From positions 118,844,946 to 118,908,945 of the forward strand of contig OW121744.1 in NCBI GenBank assembly GCA_933228675.1: 64,000 nucleotides of DNA, written 5' to 3'. The stretch comes from Stomorhina lunata. Lineage: Eukaryota; Arthropoda; Insecta; Diptera; Rhiniidae. Positions within the stretch are counted from its first letter, which is position 1. Each line of letters opens with the position of its first letter. A program made the position numbers and the translations under genes. Below, piece after piece: positions 1-9,344 of the stretch. Under the pieces are notes generated by a model. That model was not told where the DNA came from. It saw only the letters and a program-made list of their open reading frames with translations, and did no database searches.

Positions 1-795
1 CTTATAGGTTTCAAAAGAAAACCAATAAATTATTGCCTTAATTCTTTGCAACATCAATTTAGTCGAGCTGATGGTTTAGAAAATGCCCTAAACTCTAGCG
101 ATGTTATTGAAATGGATAAAACTATACTTCAAAAAATAGTTCTTTTGGTGCTTAAATCTATAGCGGTTACTGTAAAAGAAATACGGAGCGATTCTTCAGA
201 TTCTTCTATCGATTCAACAGACTATGATGCCTTTCAGGATATGGTGCTGATCGAAAGATCTATACGTGATGTTTTACGTAAATTGGAGTCTTTTATCAAA
301 CATACCCTAGAATTCCATCCTGAATGTCATTTTAGTAAAATTCTAATTCATTTATTCGATGATCAGGATGATCATCTCATTGAGGCCATGGTGTGTACGC
401 TGGACGTCACGGCTGGTATTTCATTTCGTAATAATGCATTTCCCGAACTAGTTTCAATGCTTAATCCGGTCTACACATTTCTTGAGTTCTTGAAAATGAT
501 ATCGAATAGCTCTGATTTACTACTAGATCTATTGGTCAGCAATGAGACTTGTTTTCTGTTGTACCTCTTACGTTTTCTTAAATATATACGCATGAATTGG
601 TCAATGTTTGTACAGAGTTGTAATGACTTCGGAATGGGCTCATCGACTTTGGATGAGGCAATGAGTGTATTAATACGTTTACGCCTACAAATATCTCGGT
701 TGGTATCGAGACAGTTGTATCCCTATGATATATCACCTGTGCTGCGTTTACTGGAAAGTTGTGAGAGTTTGTATGAAGGTAACGAACTTAGTTAG
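1..795 (+). CDS. lin: Protein lines, C-terminal part (gene enters from upstream)
   Basis: The frame is open from base 1 to the TAG at 793-795, giving the last 264 residues; the gene starts outside the window. No start codon is assigned, because the first in-frame ATG (109) lies well inside conserved sequence. The protein is alpha-helical and leucine-rich. Recognisable Lines-family stretches are LFDDQDDHLIEAMVC (about residues 118-132), LLVSNETCFLLYLLRFLKYI (about 178-197) and the end block RLRLQISRLVSRQLYPYDIS. In Drosophila, Lines is a regulator of epidermal, gut and imaginal-disc patterning that acts opposite the Drumstick/Bowl proteins by lowering Bowl. Family assignment is from remembered motifs. 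No frameshift or stop is seen, so this looks like an intact 3' end. Confidence 0.88.
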   Translation, partial: LIGFKRKPINYCLNSLQHQFSRADGLENALNSSDVIEMDKTILQKIVLLVLKSIAVTVKEIRSDSSDSSIDSTDYDAFQDMVLIERSIRDVLRKLESFIKHTLEFHPECHFSKILIHLFDDQDDHLIEAMVCTLDVTAGISFRNNAFPELVSMLNPVYTFLEFLKMISNSSDLLLDLLVSNETCFLLYLLRFLKYIRMNWSMFVQSCNDFGMGSSTLDEAMSVLIRLRLQISRLVSRQLYPYDISPVLRLLESCESLYEGNELS

Positions 796-2614
796 CCAGC
801 TATTTAGTTAATCTTTATTGTAGTTAGTTTAAGTATTTTTAATTATAATTTAATTTTTTATCAAATTAGTTGTTAAGTTAAACTAAAAAAAAAAACGGAA
901 TACATTACAAATATGAAAAATTTGCAGACTATTAGTAGGCATTTTTATTTAAATTATTAAATTTTATACAAAAATCTGTTTTGTTTCTATGGAATTCGAC
1001 ATTAAGTCCTACTTTTAGTATATATTCAAAATCTGAACAACTGAAACGATTTTAAAATGTCAGTGACTCAAGATTATTAAGCTTCTTATCTGAAAACATA
1101 TTATAAGATTGTAAAAATTGGCTATAGTTTTAAATGTTTTATGCCTGATTAACGACCCATAAATATATCTATGGTCCTATACGTTAATAAAACTTCATAA
1201 ACAAAAATTTTAATTTTTGTCAGAAATAACTCAAAAATTTTGGTTGTTTCGTTAAAGTGAAGAAACAAGCATAATGATGCTTGTGCGTGTTAAGTTGAAA
1301 CGAATAAAAGCAAAATAAAATCTATTAAAACAAATTATATTGTTTTTTTTTTTTTTGCAACAAGTACACATGAAATTTTTACCATTTAGTAGTTTATTCG
1401 TATTGATTTTATTAAGAATTCTTCCGTTATTATAATCGTGCAAAAATTATTACAAACGTTTAAAAAAATCTGCTAAAATCTTAGTTATTTTGCTTACACA
1501 TATTACTTAAAAGAGTAAGGATTTGTGTTCCATTAAAAAAGAATATAAAACAGAAAAAATATGATCATAAAATTAAATTTTTTTTGATACCACTTAAATA
1601 TTATAATTTAATCTTGCCTTGAAATAATTAAGTTTTAAAATAATTATTTAGTTAAATGCATAAGAAAATAATAATAAAATTTGGAACTAGTTGTAAATAT
1701 CTTATTAAATAAACATTTTGTTGTGCATAAAAATTATTAAAAACGAATCCTAATGTACACTTTTAAAAATTATTACGTCGTCTATCCTGAAATTTTGAAT
1801 CAGTAGTCATATTGGAAAAAAATTAATAGGCCCACTTGCAGGTCAGGAGACGATAAATTTAATTAATTAACATAAAATAGTTTGTAAATAATACATATAT
1901 AAAATTAAATATAAGAAAACATATATTTATATACATTTCAGCAATACTTTTTATTGGTAGTTTAAATACTTTTAGAAATTACACACATTTTATTCTTCTA
2001 CAAATATGGTTAAAACATTCACTTATGTAAGTACATAACAATCTATGTATATGTATATATACATGTGTACTATATTTTTTCCTTAGCCTAATAATCATTT
2101 CAAAATTAACTTATATAGCACATAAAATAAAAAGCTAAGAAAAAACTTATAAATAAAAATTACCATATATTTTTGTAAATTGTTTTATAATTAAAAAAAA
2201 TCGTTTTAATATGCTACAGCTATGAAACAGTCAAGGAAAATGAGTTGGAAATTAAGTCAAAATATATACCTAGAGTATTTTGGATTATGTCAATTGTAAA
2301 TTTTGTAAATAATGTTAAATACAATATAGGCGTGCAAGTGAATTTTTATAATTCTATTGGTATGTTAAAGATAAATATGGTTCTACATAATTTCAGTACT
2401 AGTAATTGTACGAAATATATTAGATAAATACATACAGTCACGGAAAATGCAATTGTGATATCATATAACTCGTATTCTTATAAATTTTAAAAATAAATGG
2501 GGATGCTCTTCCTCTATCAAAGTTTTCAATTATTTTGGCATATGTTCACGTTTTTAGCTATTTCGGCACAGTTGCGCGTTCCGTGATTTTTATTCCAAAA
2601 TTACTCGCTCAGGA
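796..2614. other. Gene-free stretch: lines 3' flank and AT-rich intergenic DNA
   Basis: Probably lines 3' UTR followed by intergenic DNA. AATAAA occurs at 1186-1191, but many such hexamers exist in this AT-rich sequence, so the poly(A) site is not decided. Short open frames at 1252-1443 (-) and 2245-2427 (+) have low-complexity composition and no motif. I see no gene here. Confidence 0.5.
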
Positions 2615-2860
2615 ATTGTTGAATGACTTAAAAGGGTTATAACTGATGAGGAATCATGGGTGTATGGTTATGACATGGAAACCAAATGGAAGAGCCCAGG
2701 CACGACAAGTTCCGTGGCGTAGTGCACGGTCAATAAGGAGTATTATCTTTAAGTTATGTAAAGAAAACGTCCGAAATTCTGAAAAACAATTGATGGCTTT
2801 TGCATCACAATAATGCTGCTCACTCGCCATTGTTTCGAAAATATAATTTTAAATTTATCA
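2615..2860 (+). pseudogene. Mariner-family transposase relic
   Basis: Reading the plus strand gives LKRVITDEESWVYGYDMETK (about 2628-2690), which matches the mariner transposase block around the first catalytic Asp (family form RVITGDESWVYGYD.ETK). After a frame change, a second block reads ENVRNSEKQ*WLLHHNNAAH (about 2764-2825), matching the family block WFLHHDNAP.H around the second catalytic residue. Here that Asp is Asn, and an in-frame stop precedes it. The interval between them is shortened. No terminal repeats were located. This is a decayed fragment and cannot encode an active enzyme. Confidence 0.75.
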
Positions 2861-2889
2861 TTTTATTACCATTTTATTATTATTATTGA

Positions 2890-3056
2890 GAGTGCTGGGG
2901 TGTATCGATGGGATCCACGTCAGCTTCAAGGCAGATTCTTCCAATTCTCTATTTTTATTTTTGGAAGATCCGAATTGTGGCTTGTCGCGACTAGTTTCCG
3001 GATACTTTTCCTTTAATTCCACAAGTTTTTTTAAACCGTTTTTTGTAGTAATTAAG
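2890..3056 (-). pseudogene. Possible decayed coding fragment, Lys/Glu-rich
   Basis: On the minus strand one frame stays open for about 55 codons and reads LKKLVELKEKYPETSRDKPQ, continuing with FGSSKNKNRELEESALKLTW. The amphipathic, charged composition looks protein-like and unlike the AT-rich flanks. Such segments occur in DNA-binding accessory proteins of DNA transposons, but I cannot assign a family. It ends in a stop and lacks a start codon, and the opposite strand is also open, so this is weak. Confidence 0.25.
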
Positions 3057-3450
3057 AAAATTACAACCTTAACATTTTTGACAGGTTAACTTGTTATTCA
3101 TAATACGACATAAACAAATTTCAACTGAAATTGAGTTGAGTTGTAAAGCGTAATAGGGGATTTAAATAAAACTTTTGTGTTTTCTTGATGTTTTTTAAAG
3201 TTTATTTTCATAAAATTTTTAATTAACCTTTTCTGTTTTTTTTTCTATAATAATTTTTTGCTGCTGTTAAGGTTAAAGGGTTTTTACAAAATTATCCCTT
3301 TAGAGTTAAAAAAATTTGTAATTTAAATCTTATAAATGTTTAATGGAACGAAAAAATAGAAAAATTCCCTGTTCTTTAGGTTAAAAGGAATTCAAAAGTT
3401 TGCTTTTAGTAAATAATATTTTTTTAATATACATGGTTAAATTGAAGAAT

Positions 3451-4050
3451 TTAAAAAACTTCATCATCGTCGGGCAAAGCGGTTTCTTGAACTTCTTGTA
3501 AATCTCTTTCGATTTGTAATTGCTAGTCCTTGTCCATTTTGACTTCTGGTGGCAGTAAAGCAGGCATGGCCACAAATTCCAAATTGGAATCGCCCACCAA
3601 TTTACGGGCCAACCAAATGAAGGGTTTTTCAAAGTTGTAATTTGATTTGGCAGAGATATCGTTGCATTGTAAATTCTTCTTTCTGTGGAACACAGAAACT
3701 TTACGATCCTTAATATAAATTTTGTTTCCGCACAACACAATGGGTATGTTCTCGCACACACGCACCAAGTCTCTGTGCTAATTTGGTACACGTGATGTTA
3801 CATCGAACATAACAACAGCACACTGTCCCTGAATGTAGTAGCCATCACGCAATACGCCAAATTTCTCCTGACCAGCCATCAGACATCGAAACGGATGGCA
3901 CCACGATTAGTGTGGAATACCCAATGTTGCAAGGTATTTCTTCTGAAATTCACCGGTCATGTGACGTTTGACGAATGTAGTTTTGCCGGTACCACCATCA
4001 CCCACCAAAACGCATTTGAATGTTGGAATATCTTGTTCTTGTTAGGCCAT
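3451..4050 (-). pseudogene. Ran: Processed pseudogene of the GTPase Ran
   Basis: The minus strand carries an intronless, broken copy of Ran, the GTPase of nuclear transport. Blocks recognisable in order are the P-loop [27 protein letters not shown] then [48 protein letters not shown], and [19 protein letters not shown] followed by a C-terminal acidic end. Damage includes a stop at codon 3, loss of the segment after ATLG, a missing WDT before AGQEKFG, a stop replacing Trp before HRDLV, a deletion near the NKVDIKDRK motif and a stop after MDKD. The lack of introns and the scattered lesions point to retroposition followed by decay. No clear poly(A) tail is left. Confidence 0.9.
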
Positions 4051-4339
4051 GTTCATAACCTTTTTTACAAATTAATATTCACACTGTCCCTGAATGTAGT
4101 AGCCATCACGTAGTATTGAATGTCTCCTGACCAGCCATCAGACATCGAAACGGATGGCACCACGATTAGTGTGGAATACCCAATGTTGCAAGGTATTTCT
4201 TCTGAAATTCACCGGTCATGTGACGTTTGACGAATGTAGTTTTGCCGGTACCACCATCACCCACCAAAACGCATTTGAATGTTGGAATATCTTGTTCTTG
4301 TTAGGCCATGTTCATAACCTTTTTTACAAATTAATATTC
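3819..4339. repeat. Ran: 261-bp tandem duplication of the 5' part of the Ran pseudogene
   Basis: Bases 3819-4079 and 4080-4339 are near-identical direct copies. Both contain the first ~75 codons of the Ran pseudogene plus its 5' leader. The second copy has a short deletion/substitution where the first reads CAATACGCCAAATTT. Both copies carry the codon-3 stop, so the duplication happened after retroposition. Confidence 0.9.
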
Positions 4340-4519
4340 ATGAAGTTTTTGTTTTCAAACTCCATGTAACTTAATTTTATTATTTCCCAGAAAAAATTCG
4401 TATTGGATAATGGATATTTTTGCGTTTTTAAGAGAACTGCACAAAAAATACGGCGCTTAACAGAAGAGTTTGTGTTTAAATGTGAGTTTTTCTTGTATTT
4501 ATACTCTTCACAGTAGCTA

Positions 4520-4735
4520 TAAGTTTGTTATTCAGTTTGTAATTCATTATTCCTCTTAGACCCCATAAAAACCTGATTGATTCGGAATCGGCAGGATAGT
4601 CGATTTAGATAAATTATATACCAGATTTTAGAAAATTATACGCAGCACGCTATTAAATTTCATCAAAATTGGTTCATAAACACCTGAGATATCGCCAAAA
4701 TACTAAAAACCGATGTGCAAGAAATAACAAATTTA
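4520..4735 (+). repeat. Interspersed repeat, family with GACCCCATAAAA core (copy 1)
   Basis: Shares TTAGACCCCATAAAA, GAATCGGCAGGA, GTCGATTTAG and ATTAAATTTCATCAAAAT with copies near 34557 and 61254. These motifs are typical of an old dispersed dipteran repeat; the class is not clear from this window. Confidence 0.6.
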
Positions 4736-5040
4736 AAATAGTACAGTTTTCTTAAAAAAACAAAATAAAATTCGTATCGAATTTTGGCTATATTGATGTT
4801 TTAGACCGATTTAGTCAAAACAATAACAAAAAATTAAATATAAAACTTTTGTGTCTAACTTTTAAATGTATTGAATGTCCCATATACATACATACATACA
4901 TACATACATGTCATACATGTAAGTTTTACATATCAAAATGAAGGTTAGCTAAATTTGACAATAGTCGGATGATGTATCTTAACATATTTTCTAAAAGTCA
5001 CTAAACACACTGACAGAGCAATACCTCAAAAATAATTTTG

Positions 5041-5270
5041 TTAACCCCTTAACGTATTTCCACGGGTCTGACTCGTGGTACAATTTCTGTGCCTAACATG
5101 ATTATCACGAGACTGACTCGTGGTACAACTTCTGTGCCTAACATGATTATCACGAGTCTGACTCGTTTTGCGACTGTTTTTAAGCATCAAAACTGGTTTG
5201 TTTGGTGCAAGTTCTATGCGAACAGTTGGAAGCGAACTTAGTTGCGCTAATTGATACGTCAAGGGGTTAA
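5041..5270. mobile_element. piggyBac-type MITE with TTAA target duplication
   Basis: TTAA at 5041-5044 and 5267-5270 flanks a 222-bp element. Its ends are inverted repeats: left CCCCTTAACGTAT, right (complement) CCCCTTGACGTAT. TTAA duplications and CCC-starting ends are the hallmark of the piggyBac superfamily. The interior has a 45-bp unit repeated about 2.5 times (5060-5170), each starting with a small palindrome of the form CACGAGACTGACTCGTG. A minus-strand frame of 73 codons covers the element, but it has a repeat-derived, non-enzymatic composition, so mobility would depend on a transposase elsewhere. Confidence 0.8.
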
Positions 5271-5844
5271 AGCAATTATCCTAATCGGGACCGATATGAT
5301 AGCACTTTTACTTGTTTTGTCTTCTCTTTCTCCTTAAGAATAATTAGCTGCATTTTGTTAAGCTTATGATGGATTTGACCTGTCAGCGATAGCAGTAGGG
5401 TTCTCAGTGTTCACCGCTTGAACAACTAGTTAAAGTTACGAAAAAAAAATCAATATTCCAGTGAATTCTTGAGCAAGAGAAAATCTATTGAGATTTTAAA
5501 TTTGCAAAAATTAAAAAAAAGGAAAAACTATGAACTGCATTCTATAATAAGTGTATATATTACACAGGAACGAAACGTCTAACTTACATTAGTTATGTTT
5601 AAACTTTATAAAGGATTCTTGCATTTATCCCCGTAAAATTCGTTTCGGCGATATACCGATTAATTTCTATTTTTCTTATTTATTTTAAAAAATTAAATGG
5701 AAATGCTTTTGTTATATCAATCTTCTCCATTATTTCGACAAATTGCTACATACACGAGTAATAGACAAAAGAGTAAAAAATGTAATTTCGGCCTCCACAG
5801 AATATAATATTTTTATATTGTTAAAAAGATATATTATCAGGCAT

Positions 5845-6186
5845 GTCACGAATTCCGTTCGGAATTGAAACCATTCCGTAGTTGAATTCCGATCGAAATG
5901 GTTTTAGGTTCTATAGATTCCGAAAAATTTTAAATGTCCAAAATCAGTACAAAATAAGATTTTTTTAATTGAAATTTTCAACTCTATCTTTGTTTTAACA
6001 AAAAACACTGATTAATTGAGGAAATTGTTCAAATATTGAATAAACAACTAAAAACATATGAATTCAATTCCACTTTGAAAATAGAAAGTGGTTTCATTCC
6101 GAAAAATTTTTTCGTTTTACTTTTTCAATAGAAGCAAAGTGCGGAATTCATTCCACTTCCGAACGGAATTGAGTTCTGTGACATGG
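5845..6186. mobile_element. Inverted-repeat element, family A copy 1
   Basis: The ends are imperfect inverted repeats: left CATGTCACGAATTCCGTTCG, right complement starting CATGTCACAGAACTCAATTC. The interior carries GGTTCTATAGATTCCGAAAA, which recurs at 40705-40960. No coding capacity. The ends lie next to simple TA sequence, so target duplication length cannot be judged. Confidence 0.65.
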
Positions 6187-6224
6187 CTGTATATATCTAT
6201 ATTGATGATATGTATTTTCTTTCT

Positions 6225-6841
6225 CTAATGTCTATTGATCATACGTACTCTTCGTTTTATTTCTGGTACCAAGCCTTCATTGGGATCCATTGATAATGGT
6301 ATAGGGGGTGTTATTGAGGTTCTTCTACTTAAGGAATTATTGGCATTGACATTACCGCTAACAGTACTTAAGGGTGATGTATACGACGATTTTTGCCTCT
6401 GATAGCCTAAAACAGCGGGCACTGAACAACGTCTTGTCATCATGGTAGAATGTGTTTCTTAAATAATAAAATAATTTTAAAGAAATTTATTTAATTTCAA
6501 ATAACAATATGATCAAATTTACCTGCATTACCACGAGCACAGTTTATATCGGAGTTATCGAGAGATTGCGTTGTGGTATGCTGTCTTATCAATTGCCAAT
6601 TATTTGAATAGGAAACTTTAAAGCGTGTGGGGGGTATACCAGCCGTGCTTATTGCTACATTCTGTTGTTCAGTTATTTGATTTGAACTATCCATTAAATA
6701 TTGTTGATCTTGACTAAAGGAGCGTGATAACAATTTTAAACGGTATCGTTGTTGCAGAGGATGTTGTTTTTCTTTTAATGCCAATGCTGTCGACGTCAAA
6801 GCTTTGTGGTTTAGTATAAATTTTGAATCATTAAAGGATTT
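6225..6841 (-). CDS. Unrecognised protein, last two exons
   Basis: The last exon is 6225-6457 and the previous one runs from 6523 up to at most 6841. The donor (GCAG|GTAAATT at 6522/6523) and acceptor (TTTAAG| at 6458/6459) keep phase: a split codon GAA links GNA to THSTMMTRRCS. The sequence is Ser/Thr/Gln-rich and lacks a recognisable domain; it ends in EIKRRVRMINRH then TAG. Basic-serine clusters (RRCSVP, SRRTS) could be kinase sites. No ATG is in frame near the upstream end, so either more exons lie further up, or translation starts at an internal Met (YLMDSS). Its 5' limit and function are unknown. It is not joined to the 9345-11924 gene, whose stop is clear. Confidence 0.5.
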
Positions 6842-6996
6842 TTAATAGGATTGTTAAATTCGTATATACCATTTAATCTTTAAATTTGTACAAAGAGAGT
6901 TAAACTTTGTGTACATGGAATCAAAAAAGAGTTTGTATGAGTTTTAGACAGAAAGAGAAAGTTAATTAAAATTACACAACTTATGTACAAATACAA

Positions 6997-7144
6997 TGTT
7001 TGTCCCTGTACTTTAACGAAACGACCCAAACTCGCCCAAAAGTGTTCCCGTACAATTTTTTCAATACAGATTGTTGTTTTTTGAGTAATTTCTAGCAACT
7101 TTGGACTGTTATGGGTAGTTTCGTTAAAGTACGGGAACAAACAA
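6997..7144. mobile_element. MITE family B, copy 1
   Basis: Inverted ends TGTTTGTCCCTGTACTTTAA (left) and the complement TGTTTGTTCCCGTACTTTAA (right) extend about 27 bp each, through CGAAAC. A second copy lies at 15399-15512. About 148 bp, no coding capacity. Confidence 0.75.
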
Positions 7145-7267
7145 ACAATGGAATGTGATAGAAAAAAAATAAAAAAATAATAGTTAAATCTGATACTACA
7201 TACATATGTTAAATTTGAGCAAATTGATGTTTATTAATATTTTTGTTCATTTCATTTCTGAAATTTC

Positions 7268-7530
7268 GCATATCGCACTAGTTCCTCGAAAGTGATTTAA
7301 CTTAAAATTTTAAAATGTTCAGTACATACAAAAAACTGTTTTATTTTACTAGTACTTTCATATTAAAAAGATAGAAAACTGTATTTTTTTTGTCGAAATT
7401 GTAGAGGTAATGATGTAAGATTTTTACAGTGTACAGACCACTGTACATCGATTTTTTGCAAAAAGTGAAAATTTAAAAAAAAAAAAAAAAAAAAAATTTT
7501 AAGTTGTCTCTCTGTATGATATGTTGACTA
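7268..7530. mobile_element. MITE family C, copy 1 (diverged)
   Basis: Begins CATATCGCACTAG and then matches the copy at 14325-14583 through TTTTATTTTACTAGTACTTT and GATGTAAGATTTTTACAGTG. The right end is eroded. A poly(A) run lies inside. Confidence 0.6.
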
Positions 7531-9344
7531 GAAATTGAAAATAAAGAAATTTTACAAATAATCAGCCTAACCATTTTTAAACCGAAAAAGTCGACTTTAT
7601 TTTAAAAATCGTAAAATCGTAATTGAATTTTTGTGCAATAATAGAAAACAACATTTGTAATATGATTCCAATCAGTTTTAAAGAAATTAACTTAAAAATG
7701 TATCTAATGACTGAAAATTGTGAACATTTTTCAATATCTACTTAATATTTTTTCCCAAAGGATCACATAATTAAAAACATTCAAAAGATACGATTTTCAA
7801 AACTTAGTCGTTTTTTCGAGTATAAAATGTTTTGTAGTAAGGCTAGGCTGATTGTTTTTTTTATGAAATCTAACAACTTATTTCTGTCGAAAACTCATTT
7901 GAAATTTATTTAAAATTCGAGTACAAAATTTCGTATAAACTTCTTAAGTATGTAGTAGTAAGAAGCAAATGCTGCCAAGTCTGAAATTTTCAATATTTTT
8001 CTATTTAAACCAACTGTTACTTGATTTTAAATTCTGGATCTAAGTAAATAAATAAAATTATACATATTTCGTCACAAAATTCCTATATTTATTTTGAAAT
8101 GTATTCGTATTTATTTTTTTTTAAATAAAATAAGCAAAATATTTAGTGTTACCAAGTTAAGTAAGTTTACCTTTATTTGAAATCTTTATGGGTATAAACT
8201 TCGAAAAAATACAACTAATGTAAATGGGCTTTTATTCTGTTTTGTTTGTTTTTAATTTAAATGATATTTTTTTATTTATTAATTTAAATGATATTTTTTT
8301 ATACTGGCTTTTTTACATAAAAAAATTTGGGAATATAACTACATTCTATTATCAAAGTGGAATTAAATTTGTATGTAAAGATAGATTTAGTACTTCAAAT
8401 AAAAAGCGTGTTTTGTACTGTTTTAGAGCATTTACAATTTAACTACGAAATCGTCAATTTTGAACGGAATTTGTGACTTCTCGATACTTTGTAATTTTTT
8501 GTTTTTATAAACTAAAATTTTATTGAGTCTTCTAAAAACTTGACATTGATTTAAGACCCATGGTTTCTTTGGTCGTTTTAAGATTTTGATAACCTGTCTG
8601 TTTAAGAAAAAATTTGACCCACTCATATGTATATATGTATGTACATATTTATGTTGTGTAAAAAATCTATTTTTTTAAATTTCTATTTGCGGTACTATTG
8701 GAAATCGAAACCTCAACACCCACACTGGCAGTTTAGCTAACTCCACACCAACCCAGTGAGTCTTACTTTAATTTGTCATGTCTATACAAGAAAAATTACA
8801 AAGTTTCCAAATAAAATATTATGTTTAAAGAAAAACAAACATGTATAGTGTATTTTTGTTTAATTTGTTTTTAGAGAAAACAAAAAAAAACAGCACCAAA
8901 TAACGTAAAACTGAGAATAAAACCAAACTAAAAAGAAGTAAGTGCTTGCAATTTCAGTTTTGACACAATTAAATGTTTTCAAGTTCAGTTTAATACTCAC
9001 ATCAGCTATACTATATGTATATAATAATTGTTTAATAAAATTTAAAGTACATACATACATTCAGAGATAGGTAAATAGCTACAAATACATCAAAATTGTA
9101 AATACAATACATAGATAACTACTGTAGAAATAAGTTTTCTACTTATAAATATAATAAAAATGTAAAGTAGTAAAGTGTATATAAGGGTAAAAGTTCCATT
9201 TAGTTAAAGCTTTAAGTTTTTTTTTTTTTTTGACTTATTATTAATATTTGCATTAAAAATATTTCATATTTGATTTAAATTGCAAATATTTTTTTTATAT
9301 TTTTTGATATATATTAAATGCTTATATAGTTGACATTGATATTT
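7531..9344. other. Gene-free AT-rich stretch
   Basis: No supported gene. A 27-bp unit beginning TTTAATTTAAATGATATTTT is tandemly doubled near 8249-8303. Minus-strand frames at 8432-8626 and 8860-9060 are short and lysine/phenylalanine-rich, as expected by chance at this composition. Confidence 0.5.

Noticed and set aside
46..48. Start codon of the lines fragment at 46
   Set aside because: The codon is TTG and the frame is open to base 1; this is an internal part of the protein.
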